A DNA stretch of 64,000 bases from Tetragonia tetragonoides (taxonomy: Eukaryota; Streptophyta; Magnoliopsida; Caryophyllales; Aizoaceae), in contig CM076153.1 of the NCBI GenBank assembly GCA_038025085.1, positions 682,001 to 746,000 on the forward strand, read 5' to 3'. The translations under genes were made by a program, and so were the position numbers. Shown in pieces: positions 47,943 through 60,748 of the stretch; the stretch's first letter is position 1, and the number at the start of each line of letters is the position of its first letter. The notes beneath the pieces were generated by a model, which was not told the origin of the DNA, did no database searches, and was given only the letters and a program-made list of their open reading frames with translations.

Positions 47943-48560
47943 GAGATGGAATTACAGTGAGAAATTTCATTGCCACTAAATCTGTTCGTTACAGTTGGAA
48001 TAAATTTTGGGCTTCTAGTTCGTGTTTTCGAAAAATGTAGTTGCTCGTGTTGAGACTCTTTGCAAAAAATTGCTCTGGGGAGGGCAAGAAAAGCAGGTAA
48101 AAACTGCATAAGTGGCTCGGAAGACATCAATCTGCTAGGCTGAAAAGAGTGGTGGATTTAGTTCTATGAATGCATACTTTGAATTTACTACTATGGTGTG
48201 TAATGAGTGATGATATTATGCCATTTGAAAAGATAGTCAGTCAGTCATGATGTTCCTAAAGTTGGCAAGTTTCTTCGTTCCTCTTTGGGGGTGGCTAAAA
48301 AGCACCTCCTAACGAACGGCCTCAGGTATTTCACGAATTAATTTGTGAAGATGTTCCTCAAGAGGTTTGAACCCATGACCAAAGAGGAAGGCAATTCTTC
48401 TTTGCCATACCAAAACAAAAGTTGGCAAGTTTTGCTAGTTGCAAGATATTCAAATTTTAACAATATCTTGTGTGGACTTAATTCACGATGGACCAAAGAT
48501 GAAATCTTTTTAAAAAACAATAGGTCTAGTGTGAGACTCCCTCACCTTGAGGCCTCTTAG
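47943..48560. other. Downstream flank of the CslE pair
   Basis: AT-rich DNA without a recognisable gene or element. Confidence 0.45.
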
Positions 48561-49175
48561 TGTTCCACTACATCACTAATCCCCTTCTCTCTCTTCCCCT
48601 TCCCCCCCCTCTCTCTCTCCTCCTTTCACCTTCACCCTCACCCACACCCACACCGCCACCACCTGACCGCCTCACCACCGCCACCGCCGCCTCACGTTCA
48701 CCTCCCCGGCAACCGTCGTGGCCGGCGCTGGCCAGAGACCACGACGGTGGCCCCCACCAGCCCACCCTACCCCTCCCCCTCTCTCCTCCCCTCACCCCGT
48801 AACCACCGCCACCACCTCACCTTCACCTCCCCGGCCACTGTCGTGGTCGGCGCTGGCCGGAGACCACGACGGTGGCCCCCCACCAGCCCACCCTACCCTC
48901 CCTCTCTCTCTCCTCCCCTCACCCCCAAACCATTATTTTCTCCCTCCTCACCGCCCCACCGCCCCTCCACCCCCGCCCTGGCCACGGCGGAGGTCGACTC
49001 CAGCCGTCGACCTCAACCGTGGCCTCCCTCGACAACCACCTCCCCCGTCGTCCCGGAAAAGTAATCGTAACCCAAAAAAAATCCAAAATTCCCAAAAAAC
49101 GAAAATCCTAGCTCTAGATTGGTTTAAATTTGGGCATGGTGAACCCTTAAAAAAAAAAAAAAAAAAAAAAAAAAT
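48560..49175. repeat. GC-rich low-complexity block with a ~125 bp direct duplication
   Basis: Dominated by CCACC/CCTCC patterns and open in many frames on both strands because stop codons are rare. A unit with CTCACSTTCACCTCCCCGGC and GGCGCTGGCC occurs at 48691 and 48816. An A run of about 24 lies at 49150-49173. No protein domain is visible in any frame, so I do not call a gene. Confidence 0.6.
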
Positions 49176-49742
49176 GGTCGGCGCGTGGATCTCTCGGCCC
49201 GAGCGGTCGCAGCTTGAGGCGGCCGCATTCAAGTTTTTGCGTTTAAAAAATATCTCACATGTCTCTAAAATATTGGACTATATCCGTGATTTACCCTTTG
49301 ATCCACGGTGGACTAAGTTCACACAAGACGAGCTGACATGTAGGTTGTGAATTTGCTAATGCTCCTTCGACCTCAAAGTAAGCCCGTTAAAAAAGCCCAA
49401 ATGAGAAAGTCCATTACAACAAGCCCGTCCACTATTTTTTTTATTCTTTTCCTTTTCAATTATCCAGAAGAAAAAAGAATACAAAAATTGAATGCCAACG
49501 TGAAAAATACTGATTGGTTATGCTACGTGGAGTCACCACACCACGTGGGCTCCAATTACTCTTTTGAACATTCTAGTGGACCCCACTTCTGAAGTCAGAG
49601 ACATGGGCGAATAGATAGAACTGCGTAGCTGTTGTGTACCTGAGAAACACCAGATCACAGCCCCCAAACTCAAACTCTCAAAGCCCTCAATCTCATCACG
49701 ACCAAAACTAGAACTCCAAAGAACACTCACACATCTCTGTCT

Positions 49743-49745
49743 CTC

Positions 49746-49791
<46 letters not shown>

Positions 49792-49800
49792 CTCTCTCCT
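49743..49800 (+). repeat. (CT)n in the p24 gene leader
   Basis: A long CT microsatellite lies at the probable 5'UTR of the p24 gene. A 5'UTR intron would then run from the leader to the acceptor GGGTACAG at 50972-50979, directly before the ATG. Confidence 0.7.
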
Positions 49801-50979
49801 GATTTATGATACGATAGAGGTTATGTTTTGTTTACTGTCTGTAGATTAATATAAATCAAGTACAGTTGTTTTCTGGGCATAATTTTGGAGCTGGGAGAAA
49901 ATAAAATAAAAGGTAAAATCTTTACTTCACTTTTCATCTGAATTCAATCTTTCTGTTATGCAATTGTTACCTGCTAATTAAATTATGAGTTTAAATTGAA
50001 GGAATTAGTGATTTAAGTTTGTAGTATGAAAAGATGGATGTTTTGATTTATAAATTCGCACTGCGTTATAAAATCTTCGTATGTGATGTTTTTTCGGGTC
50101 TATTTATTGTAGAAAAGGGTTGATTAGATTAGGTTTTTGGAAAATAATGTGCCCTTTTTTTAATTGATTGTCTTGCTTGTAAATAAGAGAGGAACTAGAA
50201 ATTGGTCCCAATTGAGTAGTGACATTTGTTAATGTGGGACAATGGGTAGTGAGATTGCAATTGAGAAAAAGAGATGGATTAGCTCACCTAATAGAGTTGT
50301 TCTAGCATTAGCTAGTTAGGTTTACATTGGTGAGTCAATTGAGGTGAAATCGGTTTCGTTGTTTCGAATTCTTAGGTAGTTCACACACTCGATTAGGAGA
50401 TACGTCTACTATACCTTAACAAGGAATAGGTGGTACAAAGGCAAAAGAGTATAGTGAATGAAACCTCTTTTTTCTTTTCTTTTTTTGGTCTTGACCATTG
50501 TTATTTGAGACCCAATTTCACTGGCCCTAAGAGTGAAGCATGTAGTCTAGGGCTGAATTTGTCCTCGTAAATTTCTTTCTTTATGTGTATTAATACTACA
50601 TAAACAGTTTGCATTGATTTCTCAAATTCGATTTCTCAAATTCGGTTCTCAAGTTTGATAGCTTTAAACATATATTCTCTCCTACTTATATAACCATCGT
50701 GAAGACGTGAAATATATAGAGATAACAACTTGTTGCCTGTCGGGGCTAGCCTTGACACTGAAAATAATCTTTGTGTATATATTTGTTCGAATACTAAGAT
50801 GGCTTTATTTTTTCGTTTTGTTAATGTTGGATGTGCTGACTGCTTGAGAATTTATGGCAGAATATGCTTCATTTAGCAATTGGCTTAATCCGTAGGAAAA
50901 TATGATTATTGTTGCTTGTCATATTTCGGGTTTACTTGTCGCCGCTTCTGATATTTCCACTATTTTTCTTTGGGTACAG

Positions 50980-53883
50980 ATGAAATCATCTTCTCTAATG
51001 TATCTAGTAATCTTGCTGCTGGCTCTATCTAGCCTGCAACTGGCACTCAGCCTTAGATTTGTAATTGATAGAGAGGAATGTTTTTCTCATAATGTTCAGT
51101 ATGAATGGGATACAGTTCACGCTTCTTTCGTTGTGATCAAGTCGGATTCCCCGTGGCGCACTGATGATGGTGTTGATCTAGTGGTGAGTGGAAACTGCTG
51201 TTTTTATGGCATATAATTATTCTATATGAGTTATCAGTAACTGGAGCTTGTGTGTTGCTTCCTTTCTGATTCAGTGTTCTCTGCAATTTCCCTTCCCTAT
51301 TGGCATTGCATCATTATTCTTCCGGACTTCCTATGGTTTTTCCTGTAGTGCTGTACCACTTACCCCTGTCAGATAACATTATCCATATTAGCTTCACTTA
51401 GCATGATTTTAAAGATACATGATGCTCTCAAGAGCACACAATCCACCAATAGAAACAACCAAAAAAATGGATGTAAAGCGATCATAAAGTACCATATCAT
51501 TTATTCTGTGGTATGCTATAGTGAAACATTACATGAGGCCTTTGTCATACTCATACCCATCCTTGTTGAGGGACCTAGGTGCAAAGTTGGATCAGTTTGG
51601 ATTCTTGATACTATTTCAAATATGGTGCTGGTCCGTTGTTAGAGGTGGATGAAACCAATTTCATATTGAGTGTAATGAGCTTCTATCTCTTTTCGACATT
51701 ATCAGAAGTAGTTTTTAGGCCCCTTTGGGTCAAGATGTAAGCAGAAGTAATAGAAACAAATTTTGTTTCCTTGGCAAGGTGTTTTTTTTTAAAGGTTTTG
51801 ATCTTACTGAGGATAACTACACTCCTCCCAAGTTGATACCCTACTCGCCCCAGTAACCTTTATTTCCACCATGATATTCACCAGCATGGCCAATAAAGAA
51901 GCCCCTTCACTTTCCACATCACCACCACCTTGGCTAATAGTCAGTCCATGCACCACCATACCCATTACCATCCTCTCAAATAGTGCTTTCGTTGATGGTC
52001 AGCCATGGCGAGAGCATGACATTTTCTTTGTGTTTTATGACCAAATTGCCCGAGTCTGGCTTGAATAATGTTTCGTGATGCTCATCCATGAGGAGAGAAT
52101 GACAACTTTAAGTTCTATGACCACATTGCCCAAATCTGGTGGCAGATGTGGTGGAAACTTGAAGCTTCTTCACCATAAAATCGGGTTCAACCTGATCACC
52201 GATAACTGTGCTGCTACCCAGCCACCAGCAATCTGTTCCATAGCCACCTACAACACTTACCATACGTCAGTTGTCATCATAATGACTACCGGCCGTTGCT
52301 TTGCTGCTTGCTGCCATCAATTGTTGTGTTCACCTTTGGAATAATGACTAATGCTGATGACTGATGTCCGAGGGGGCGGGGGGGCTCTGTAATTCTTCTT
52401 CTCTCTTTTGTTTTCCCCCATGTAAATTGAAATGATTCTGTGCTTGAGCCTTTCGTTAGGACCCTACGTCAGACAGATTTGAGTTTCAAATCACATGAAG
52501 ACATAGTGCGTTCTAGTAAAAGTAATCCTTTAGGGTAAAATTTGTCAATGCGGACGGATTAGGGTCATAAGCCATTAGTAAAAGTAATCCTTTAGTGTAA
52601 AATCATGTACGGTGAATGTATATCTTGCTAATTAAGGGGACTCGTGTATGATTTATATATGTCATCTTGTGTCAAAGGGTTGGATGGATTCTGTTATTGT
52701 CTGATTAATGTATTCTGTTTTGTAACTATGATTACTGTCTTTAATTTTGGCTAGAATCTAATCTTGTGTCCTCATGGAATTGTCAGGTGAAAGGACCTGA
52801 AGGAGATCAGCTCCATGATATTCATGACAAGATCAGTGAGAAGCTTGAGTTTGTTGCCCATAAGAAAGGAGCTTATCGTTTCTGCTTCACTAATAAGTCC
52901 CCCTACCATGAAACCATAGATTTCGACGTGCAAGTCGGGCATTTTACATACTATGATCAGCATGCAAAAGACGGTGAGATCACGGTTTTGGCTGTGTCCT
53001 GTTTGCTCTGTATGAGCTTTTAAGACACTTATATGATTTCAGAAATTTGCTGTTAACTTTTTTACACATGATTGCAGAGCATGTCAAACCCTTAATTGAA
53101 CAGATCGAAAAGCTGGCTGAGGCTCTTTACAACATTCAGTTTGAACAGCATTGGCTGGAAGCACAGACTGATCGACAAGCGTTAGGTAACTAGTAACAAA
53201 ATATGATTTTCTCTTGAGTTGATTTGCAAGCATTAGATTATTAGATGCTGTCTTGAACATTGGAGCACCAGATGGTACCTTTCACCCTTTTAGAAGGATG
53301 CTTCCTCCGCCGCACCCCGAAATGAAAATTGCACTTGATTTATATGAGGCTGCCCAAAAATGACATTACCTTCCTTGAAATAGTAACATTCTACATTTCA
53401 CTTTGCTTTCATTCCATCTGTCGTTGGAGGTTCTCTTAGAAAAGGCATATTTGGAACTATGGCAGATAGCTAATTAACTGGTAATTGGAGAAAGTTGGCA
53501 CCTACTGGACTCAAACATAGAAAAACATGCCCTTAGTACCACACTACCATTGTTGACACTGCGCTTTGGTGCAGCAAATTATGGTGTATTTGAGTCTTTT
53601 GGGATAAGAATGTAAGATCATCAGGGATTCCTGAAATTCATTTTCCTGTTGCCTGTTGAAGTGTTGATGAATGCTACCTGCAGAAAAAATCAGGTTAACA
53701 GTGACAATCCTTTCTATATTGATCTGACTCAACCCATATGAAAATGCAGTGAATGACGCCATGGGCAGGAGGGCAATTCATAAAGCATTTTTCGAATCAG
53801 CTGCCCTCATTGGCGCTAGCGTATTGCAAGTTTATCTTTTGCGGCGGCTGTTTGAACGGAAGCTTGGAACCTCAAGAGTTTAG
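50980..53883 (+). CDS. p24beta3-like: p24 family cargo receptor, p24-beta type
   Basis: Type I membrane protein that cycles between ER and Golgi in COPI/COPII vesicles. Four coding exons: 50980-51183, 52787-52973, 53078-53185, 53750-53883 (633 nt, 210 aa, normal length). It has a signal peptide of about 24 residues (MKSSSLMYLVILLLALSSLQ), a GOLD domain starting LRFVIDREECFSH with paired Cys (EECF and YRFCF), and FTNKSPYHETIDFDVQ. A coiled-coil region (YNIQFEQHWLEAQTDRQA) and one TM segment (ALIGASVLQVYLL) follow. The cytosolic tail RRLFERKLGTSRV has basic residues for COPI binding. The start lies right after a splice acceptor, so the upstream in-frame Met at 50902 is intronic. Closest in memory to Arabidopsis p24-beta3. 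Confidence 0.93.
51184..52786 (+). other. Long intron 1 of the p24 gene
   Basis: 1.6 kb with a CCACC-rich stretch (about 51850-52330) of different composition from the rest, possibly an old insertion. No terminal repeats or target-site duplication were seen. Confidence 0.35.
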
Positions 53884-54295
53884 AAGCTTCATTACACATG
53901 TGATTTGTTGTTAACTTATGATTACAGTTGGGAATTAGTTTGCTCTATACCATATTTTAGTTATTTCCCAAATTTCTCCTGGATAAGAGACCTGTATTCT
54001 AGAGATCACTAATGAGAAATCGAAAGCTTTGCTATTAAGTTATGTTTGTGGCTCTTCTCTCCTACCCGCACACACAAAAAGGAACATTTCAGAATGAATC
54101 TAGTTGAAAGTTCTAAAACATGATGTGGCTGCTTTCTTTTATTGCTCGTAAGCGTGCTGTTAAGGCTTGAGTACCCCAAATGTCTGGGCACTGGGCAGTA
54201 GCAGTACGTTGTTACTTCTCATATATGCAATTGATGCAAGCATAGCCATAGGCGTATATAGTCTCATAAACTGATGACATACAATATTATAATTT
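53884..54295. other. 3' flank of the p24 gene
   Basis: Probably contains the p24 3'UTR. Nothing else is recognisable. Confidence 0.45.
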
Positions 54296-54495
54296 TCACT
54301 GCTAAATTTATTTTATTTTTTTTTGGTCTTTGTTAAGGGTACACACCGTCGACCACAGTGACTAATCTCCTCGCTCTAACTGTCAGCGCACTAAGCGGTA
54401 GGGAGCTGGTCTAGGGATTTCTTCTATTCGCAAGAGTTGGGATTTGAACCCCCAACTATTTTTTTAGGGATGAAGTGCTGAATCACTGCTAAATT
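54296..54495 (-). mobile_element. tRNA-derived SINE with target-site duplication
   Basis: Element 54309-54482, minus strand. It contains TAGCAGTGATTCAGCACTTC (degenerate A box; may overlap the flank) followed by a perfect B box GGTTCAAATCC. An A-rich 3' tail appears as the T-rich run at 54309-54325 on the plus strand. TCACTGCTAAATT flanks it (54296-54308 and 54483-54495). Its body does not match the SINE at 40929, so it is a different family. Confidence 0.75.
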
Positions 54496-54499
54496 ATTT

Positions 54500-56050
54500 G
54501 ATGCAACTTGTTTTCTCATGAGTTGATTGTTGTAATGGAATTCTGTCAAAAACAATCCATTACGTTTCCTGGCAAGTGGGTAGACGACCAATAATCTACC
54601 ACTCTGGCCTATCAGCTACAGTACTTGAAGAAAATTCTTTTTTTAATTTGTTTTGCTCAAAGCATGTGCTATACTCAACATAACCCAGGGAGAAAATTCC
54701 CCCACTTTTTATTGGTCTTGTGAATTCCTCTTGAGTCTTGAACTGGTCTTTGTTGTTATCTCCGATATGTGAATTAAATCAATGCATTTTTTTTTCCTTT
54801 CACAAAACGTGTGAGTAGGGTGTTTGTTTTTTTTTTTGGTTACATGTGAGTAGGGTGTTTAAACTACAGAGTATTAATGAAAGTTTAGTTCAATTAACTG
54901 AAAATTTTCTATACTAATACAACGATTTTAAAATTGTTATAAACAGCTTATTAATTTTCGATATGTTTAATCAATCAATTGAAAGTTGTTCCCTTTCGAA
55001 CTTTATAAGGTACAAATACATCATATCGTTGTGATTCATTACGTTTTTGATTGATTTATATCTTTAAAGAAGTAGAAATAAAAAAAATGTAAAAAACAAA
55101 GCCATGGATAAATAGATTTAAACTTAATAAGATCAAGATGAATCTTTTTTTAGTGAAATAACCTTATGACTTCATTTTTTCTCTTATAGATGATGAATAC
55201 TTAAATAAAAATGAACTACATATTCTTGCTTTGTTATTTATTTATTTATTTATTTGATGCTTATTTTCATTTTTAAAAACAAGATGATTATTCTTTTACC
55301 TTTGTTATTAGTGATTGTTTAGTATTTAAGTTTTGAAATTTAATTTTTGAATGTAATAATGACGACAACAATTGAAGACGTGCATGTAAGTGGTATTTGG
55401 ACCTTCTTTTCGAATCTATATTATCGTACTCAATACTCTCACGTGTATTTGCGTCAAAGTATGAGTGAATTTGAAATTTTCTTTCAACTCAATATTTAGT
55501 GGATGATTACTCTATTACTTGGAAAAGATATTGTGTAAAGTTATAGAAATGATATACATCACTAGAGATATGAAAAACAAACATAAACACCATGTAGGAT
55601 GCATATCTCTGTATAAAAAATTATAAAAATAGTCTATTATTCACGAAAACTAGTTTATACTGTCCCATGGTGAGATGATAAACATTGTTATGGGAAAGCC
55701 AAATGGAGGTCATTGACCCATGTCTCACTCTATATAAAAAAAGTGATAGTCATCTCACATTAAAACAGTCTTACTTATTAGTAAGCCTTATGTGAATTCA
55801 CATAGAATTGGGGTCACTATTTAGAAATATAGGGGCCATTTATATTGAACGGTGCTCATTATTATTTTATTGAAAAGTGATCCCCATTTTACCAAGAGTT
55901 TCCTAGAAAGACGTTGTTATAGATTTTTTTGTGCTCAATAAACATTTGCAACAAAAAAAATTTAAATAAAAAAATAAAAGAAGTAAAAGGGATAAATACG
56001 ATGAAAATGACATTAAATATGGGTCCATAAACGCCGTGAAAAGCAACGGC
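54500..56050. other. AT-rich intergenic DNA before the NOI gene
   Basis: No recognisable coding segment or complete element. Short direct repeats such as GTGAGTAGGGTGTTT (about 54810 and 54846) and a (TTTA)n tract near 55236 are present. Confidence 0.5.
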
Positions 56051-56065
56051 GTTTGAGCAGTGCAT

Positions 56066-56118
<53 letters not shown>
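56066..56118 (+). repeat. (GA)n microsatellite at the NOI gene promoter
   Basis: About 26 GA units lie just upstream of a CT-rich leader (56195-56335). GA tracts at this place are common in plant promoters and bind BPC/GAGA factors. Confidence 0.75.
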
Positions 56119-56121
<3 letters not shown>

Positions 56122-56339
56122 CTGTAAAAAGTCCCCACGTTCACATGGCTATTTCTGGCACCCCCAACTCACAAACCCCAAAGGTCGTCATCATCTATTC
56201 TCTTTCTCTCTCATTTTCTCTCTCCTCCCCTTTTCATTATTTGCTCCTCCCTCTCTCTCTCCTCTCTTCGCTCTTCCCCATTTTCCCATTCATTTTTCTC
56301 ACAAACGAATCTCTCGCTCTTCTCCCTCTATCTGTATTC

Positions 56340-59300
56340 ATGACGGTAAGCAAATTATTTCATCCCTTTTTTCTTTTTCTCTCTCTCTTTCTACTTCTTT
56401 ATGTTCTTTTTTTCGCCCTTTCCCTTTTCTTCCCGAACCCTAGATTTGTCGCAATTCTCTGATTTTTATGCTTTTTTCTTTTGATTGATTTGATCCAGCT
56501 GTTGCCTTGCGTTATAATTTGAATTTCTTATTTTTGTTATGTCGTTTCTTGGTTTTGATTTGATTTTGGTTAACCCCTCTTCTCAATCGATTGCCATTTT
56601 TGTTATTTTTTTGGAATTTTAACCTAGAATTGTTTTACTTGTGCGTTTCAAGATGTGTTCTACGTAATTAATACACAATTTTATCAATTTGGTTAATTGA
56701 TTCATCTGAGCTGATTCTGATGATAAATCTAATTGCTGAAGTATTTATCTGTAGGGAGGGAGGGAGGTGCTAGGTTTGGATTTTTTGAAGTTCTGTGGAA
56801 TTGAATTTTGCGTTTTATATTGCAATTATTGGTAGTTGAATTTATTTGGGGGATTGGATAGCACTTCTGAAGAAAACTTTTGTCATGATGGATTTTGCCT
56901 TATCTTAAAACAATTTTATTTTTTTTTCTGTTTATGTGTTTCCACTAGTGAATGGACATTTTAGGTTTTCCAAGTATATGTTATGGGATTTGTCACAGCT
57001 GGGTCTTGCACTGCACTGTAAATTCTTCTGAAGTTTCCTTTTTGGTTATGTTCTTTTATGCCGTGCAATGTGCGAACTGATTGCCTTCTCCATTTAATTA
57101 TGATGTGCTGAAGATCTTAGTTTGATGGGAATACACTGTATTGAGTATTGACTTATATAACCTATGTGCGAGTGATGGCTTCGGTTAAACTTGGCATTAT
57201 TTTGGATCATGTCCTTAAGTATTCAATTCCCTTACATGGAAGAATTCTCGTCTTATGTTCCAAAACTTACCTCATTCTCATTAGGAAACTGCGTATCAGG
57301 AGTTTTAGTAGTCTGATTGTCTGATTATCTGATTGGTTGGCAGAGCTCCTCCCAAAAAATGTTTTGGAGTATTATACATTGAATCCTGTACTCCACTGAG
57401 TTAAGTTTAGTGCCATTTTCGATAATGTTTCTTCCATCCACGAGTGAAGGATCAGCTCTAAAGTTCAACGGTGGTATTAGTGTGCTTGACCTCTTTCTCC
57501 TTACTCTCCTTGATTTAAGTGTGCTCAGATTGGGGCGGGTTTGGACTCTGGAATAAATAGCGGGTTTAGTGATTTATAGTCCATATTGAATGATCTTTGA
57601 AGCAGGTTGGAATGTACTGATGGTAATCAAAAAGCGAGAAGTGGTTGATCTTGATTCTATGAATGTTCATTACAGAAGGATGTTTTGGTTCTTTTCTTCT
57701 CCGCTATCTGCATAATGCATAGGAAATGACTACGTTTTCGAGTTGGGTGGTTGCTTGGGTCGATGGGGAAAATAATTTCTGAAAAATGACCACTGAGTGA
57801 GAATATTTTAAGAAGAAATTTGCGTCTGCAGTTTTGTGTACAAATGAGGAAACTGCTACGACATAAGACAGGCTAGCAGCAAGTTTTTCTGATGTTGGTC
57901 TGACCTCAGGGCAGACCTTCACATGTCCATCTAGTTTTGGATTCGTGTGCTCCATAATGGGCAAAAGATTGAGTCTGTATGCAATTGCTGGCATTGTCAT
58001 AAAATTGTTCGAGGCTTGGCAAGAAGGATTTTGTTTAGTAAACTTCATTTTGAGTCCTATTTGCAGTTGACTTGACTGCAGCTGTAGTCAGTCAGCACTT
58101 AAACTGTGAGGAGTGATTATCCTGTTTGGATATTGTTTCTTTTGTATAAGGGAATTATATCTCCCAATAATACTCTCTAATGAGTGGGAAACACACTTCA
58201 GTTGGTAAGGCAAACCTTTGATTTGTTATGCTAAACCATTGGTCAGTTCAAATAACCAGCGAAGATGACTCAATCTGAGATGGCATCTGGTTATCTTTGC
58301 ATTGAATATATTTTCAGCTTGATTTTTCTTTGCAGTTTTTGGGGAGAAATGAACTCAAAAGCGGGCTATTCTTGGGAGCCAATCTGGGGTGGGTGTGGGT
58401 ATGTGACACTGCACTACTCACCCCAGCCTGGTTGTCTCTGAATCTGAAAATGTGTATAGCCTGATCTTTTGACCATCTTTTTTTTCTCTGTTTTTCTTTA
58501 TTTTTCCTTGCTGCTTTTCCTCAACGGACATTCTCCTCGTTGTATCTGTTCTTCTGATGTTTCTTTCTTTTATACACTTGTAATTTCTGGTGTTGTTAGA
58601 TGGATTCAGGTATAAGCGAGTATTTCATTGTGTACTGAAAGTTCCTACCGTTTCTAGAGAAGGGCATTAGCAGCTTTCCGTAGAGTTTCTAGACAATTTG
58701 GGCGTAGGAGCTTCACTGTTATTTTATAGTATTAGTATTTTATTTTTAATATTTTTGTAGATACAATTTTAGCACTTTATTCCAAGGTCATTCATTGAGC
58801 ATGATGGATTGTAGGATGATTCAAAGGATAGAGTAGACCATCGACTTCTTTAGTTAACATTGCTTTAGTAAGTAGTTCTGTCTGAGGAGCTTCTGCTTAA
58901 GAAAGAAGAAAGGGGTTAAGTACTTGAACATTCTCTTTTTGTGGTGGTTAGTGGCTTCAATTCCATTTTTAATATAATGATAATGTTGAAAATGAAAGCG
59001 GCAAGTCTTTGAAGAACTTATCTTGGTTTTTCCCGAACTTTTACTTCTAATTTCTCTGCCAGTGCTGGAGTACCACTAGGTTCTGTTTTTGCTGTTAGTT
59101 TGTTCCACTCTAAAGTTGTCTAATGTCTGGAAAGTTATCTCTTGCAGTTGTAGTCTTATACTTTCTGAAGTTTAAGGGCCATTGGTCTATTGGTACTTTG
59201 TGATATCTTAATAAGCGAAATCATGGCATGAAGTTAGCTTCCAGTTTTCTCGCGCCGCCTCTACTGTTTAGCATCAACAGTTCTTTAACAGATGCTAAAG

Positions 59301-60748
59301 TTCTTTAACAGATCGGAAACGTCCTCTCTGCTAGGCGACTAGCTAGGGGTAGGGATGCTACAATTGGACATTTGGACCTCCCTAGACCCCTCCCTCTGTG
59401 GGATATACTGGGTTGTTGATGTTCTTTAACAGATGCCTTAAGTAGCATAAAGTTGGCTTCAATTTTTTTTTCTTTTTTCTGTTTTTGTTACTATGTTCAC
59501 AAGATGCTCTTTGTTCGTAATCTGTTGTGTTTCTTCTTCCATCTTTCCTGGTTTTGATGTAATGACTTATTTGTTTAATCATGTTTCTTGTTTCTGATGG
59601 AGGCTTGAAGTAATTTTTAAGATTTGAGTGTCAAGAACCAAGGAGGATGCTTTTCCTTTTTTCCTTTCTGAGAGAGGGGGAAGAGGGGGGGGGGGGGGAA
59701 GTAGAAGGAAGAATGTTATGGACCAAGAGTGAATGATAAGACCAATACTGTCTTTATTTTAAGAAATTGACAAGTTTGTTGAACATAGTTCTGGTTAAAC
59801 ATCCCAATTTATTTTGCTCTCTTGACTGTGTTGGATCTTTGGAGAGCAAATTAAGTAAGGCATTTATTTATTTATACCTTTGACAGGACAAGGGAAGGCC
59901 ATTGCCCAAGTTTGGTGAATGGGATGTCAATGATCCTGCTTCAGCGGAGGGATTCACTGTGATCTTTAATAAAGCCAGGGATGAAAAAAAAACAGGCGGA
60001 AAACCCGAGTCTCCTGCAAAGAACCAGTCTAATTCTAGGCCTGGAATGGAGCCCACCAAGTCTCAGCCAGTAAGTCATTCAAATTTGGTCTTTCTGTAGT
60101 CTGCCTTAACTGGCTGTTTTTATTTCTTATTGAGAGAGAACTGTGTGCTCCTTTCTGAACCTGCATTTGCCAGTATTTTTATGTGGAGGTTTCATGAACT
60201 AACAAGATTTTAGCCAACTTCATCATTCTTATCTGTCTAGGCAATGTATTAGTTGGGCAACCTCGGTTATCCATGTTATCTAAAAAAAAAAAGTCATCCC
60301 CTTGTCTGCTTTCTGAAGATTGTCTTTCCCGTTCTCCCTTGCATTATTCACTGTGTGTCTTGTGTGCTTGAATGCTGATGTAAGCAACATTAACTTTGGG
60401 GTGTTTTCTGATATATTGTGTCGTGCTGGAATAGATTGTATTTGTGACTTTTGAGGTTAACTTTGAGTAAAAGGCACTTGTAACCTTTGGAGAGAAATAT
60501 GCAGTATTTCTAGTCCGACCGATTTGACAAACGTGTAGAAAGGTCATGAAGTGATTTGACCAATATGAACTCATGAAGTGATGGAAAAGCAATAGTCTAG
60601 TCCGACCGATTTGACAAACGTGTAGAAAGGTCCATTAATTTTGGAAAAACATAGTTCCATGAAATAGGCATCAACTTATTTCTTGGCTGAACTGATTTTG
60701 CAGAAAAAGTGGTTATGCTGTGTACAAGCCCCAGATGTGCACTCTTGA
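56340..60748 (+). CDS. NOI/RIN4-like membrane-anchored protein, 77 aa
   Basis: Small nitrate-induced (NOI) domain protein related to the C-terminal part of RIN4, a plasma-membrane immune regulator. Three coding exons: 56340-56345 (only ATG ACG), 59887-60069, 60704-60748 (234 nt, 77 aa). The protein starts MTDKGRPLPKFGEWDVNDPA, continues AEGFTVIFNKARDEKKTGGK, and ends KKWLCCVQAPDVHS. PKFGEW is the cleavage-type motif recognised by the bacterial effector AvrRpt2 in this family, and the Cys pair near the end is the usual S-acylation site. The join across a 3.5 kb intron is supported by the family's standard start (M-x(1-3)-KGRPLPKFGEWD). A SINE lies in intron 1 and a 37 bp repeat pair in intron 2. 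Confidence 0.9.
59280..59434 (+). mobile_element. Au-like SINE in NOI intron 1
   Basis: Element about 59314-59420 on the plus strand. It has CCTCTCTGCTAGGCGACTAG, GGGGTAGGG, a CTCCCTAGACCCCTCCCT block and the end GGGTTGTTGAT, closely like the copy at 38488-38611 read on the minus strand. GTTCTTTAACAGAT flanks it (59300-59313 and 59421-59434); the same 14-mer also occurs once more at 59280-59293. The tRNA-like 5' part is missing. Confidence 0.78.
60509..60632. repeat. 37 bp direct repeat pair in NOI intron 2
   Basis: The 37 bp sequence beginning TCTAGTCCGACCGATTTGAC is present at 60509-60545 and again at 60596-60632, without mismatch as far as I can see. About 50 bp separate the copies. Confidence 0.8.

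Noticed and set aside
48718..49350. 210-codon Pro-rich open frame
   Set aside because: Other frames on both strands are equally open because the DNA is GC-rich and low in stops. No domain, no start context, and a poly-A read as Lys codons lies inside it.
50902..50979. Met at 50902 as start of the p24 protein
   Set aside because: It lies before a clear splice acceptor (TACAG at 50975-50979). The signal peptide starts at 50980.
51871..52344. Thr/Pro-rich open frames in p24 intron 1
   Set aside because: They lie inside an intron of a well-supported gene and show no recognisable family.
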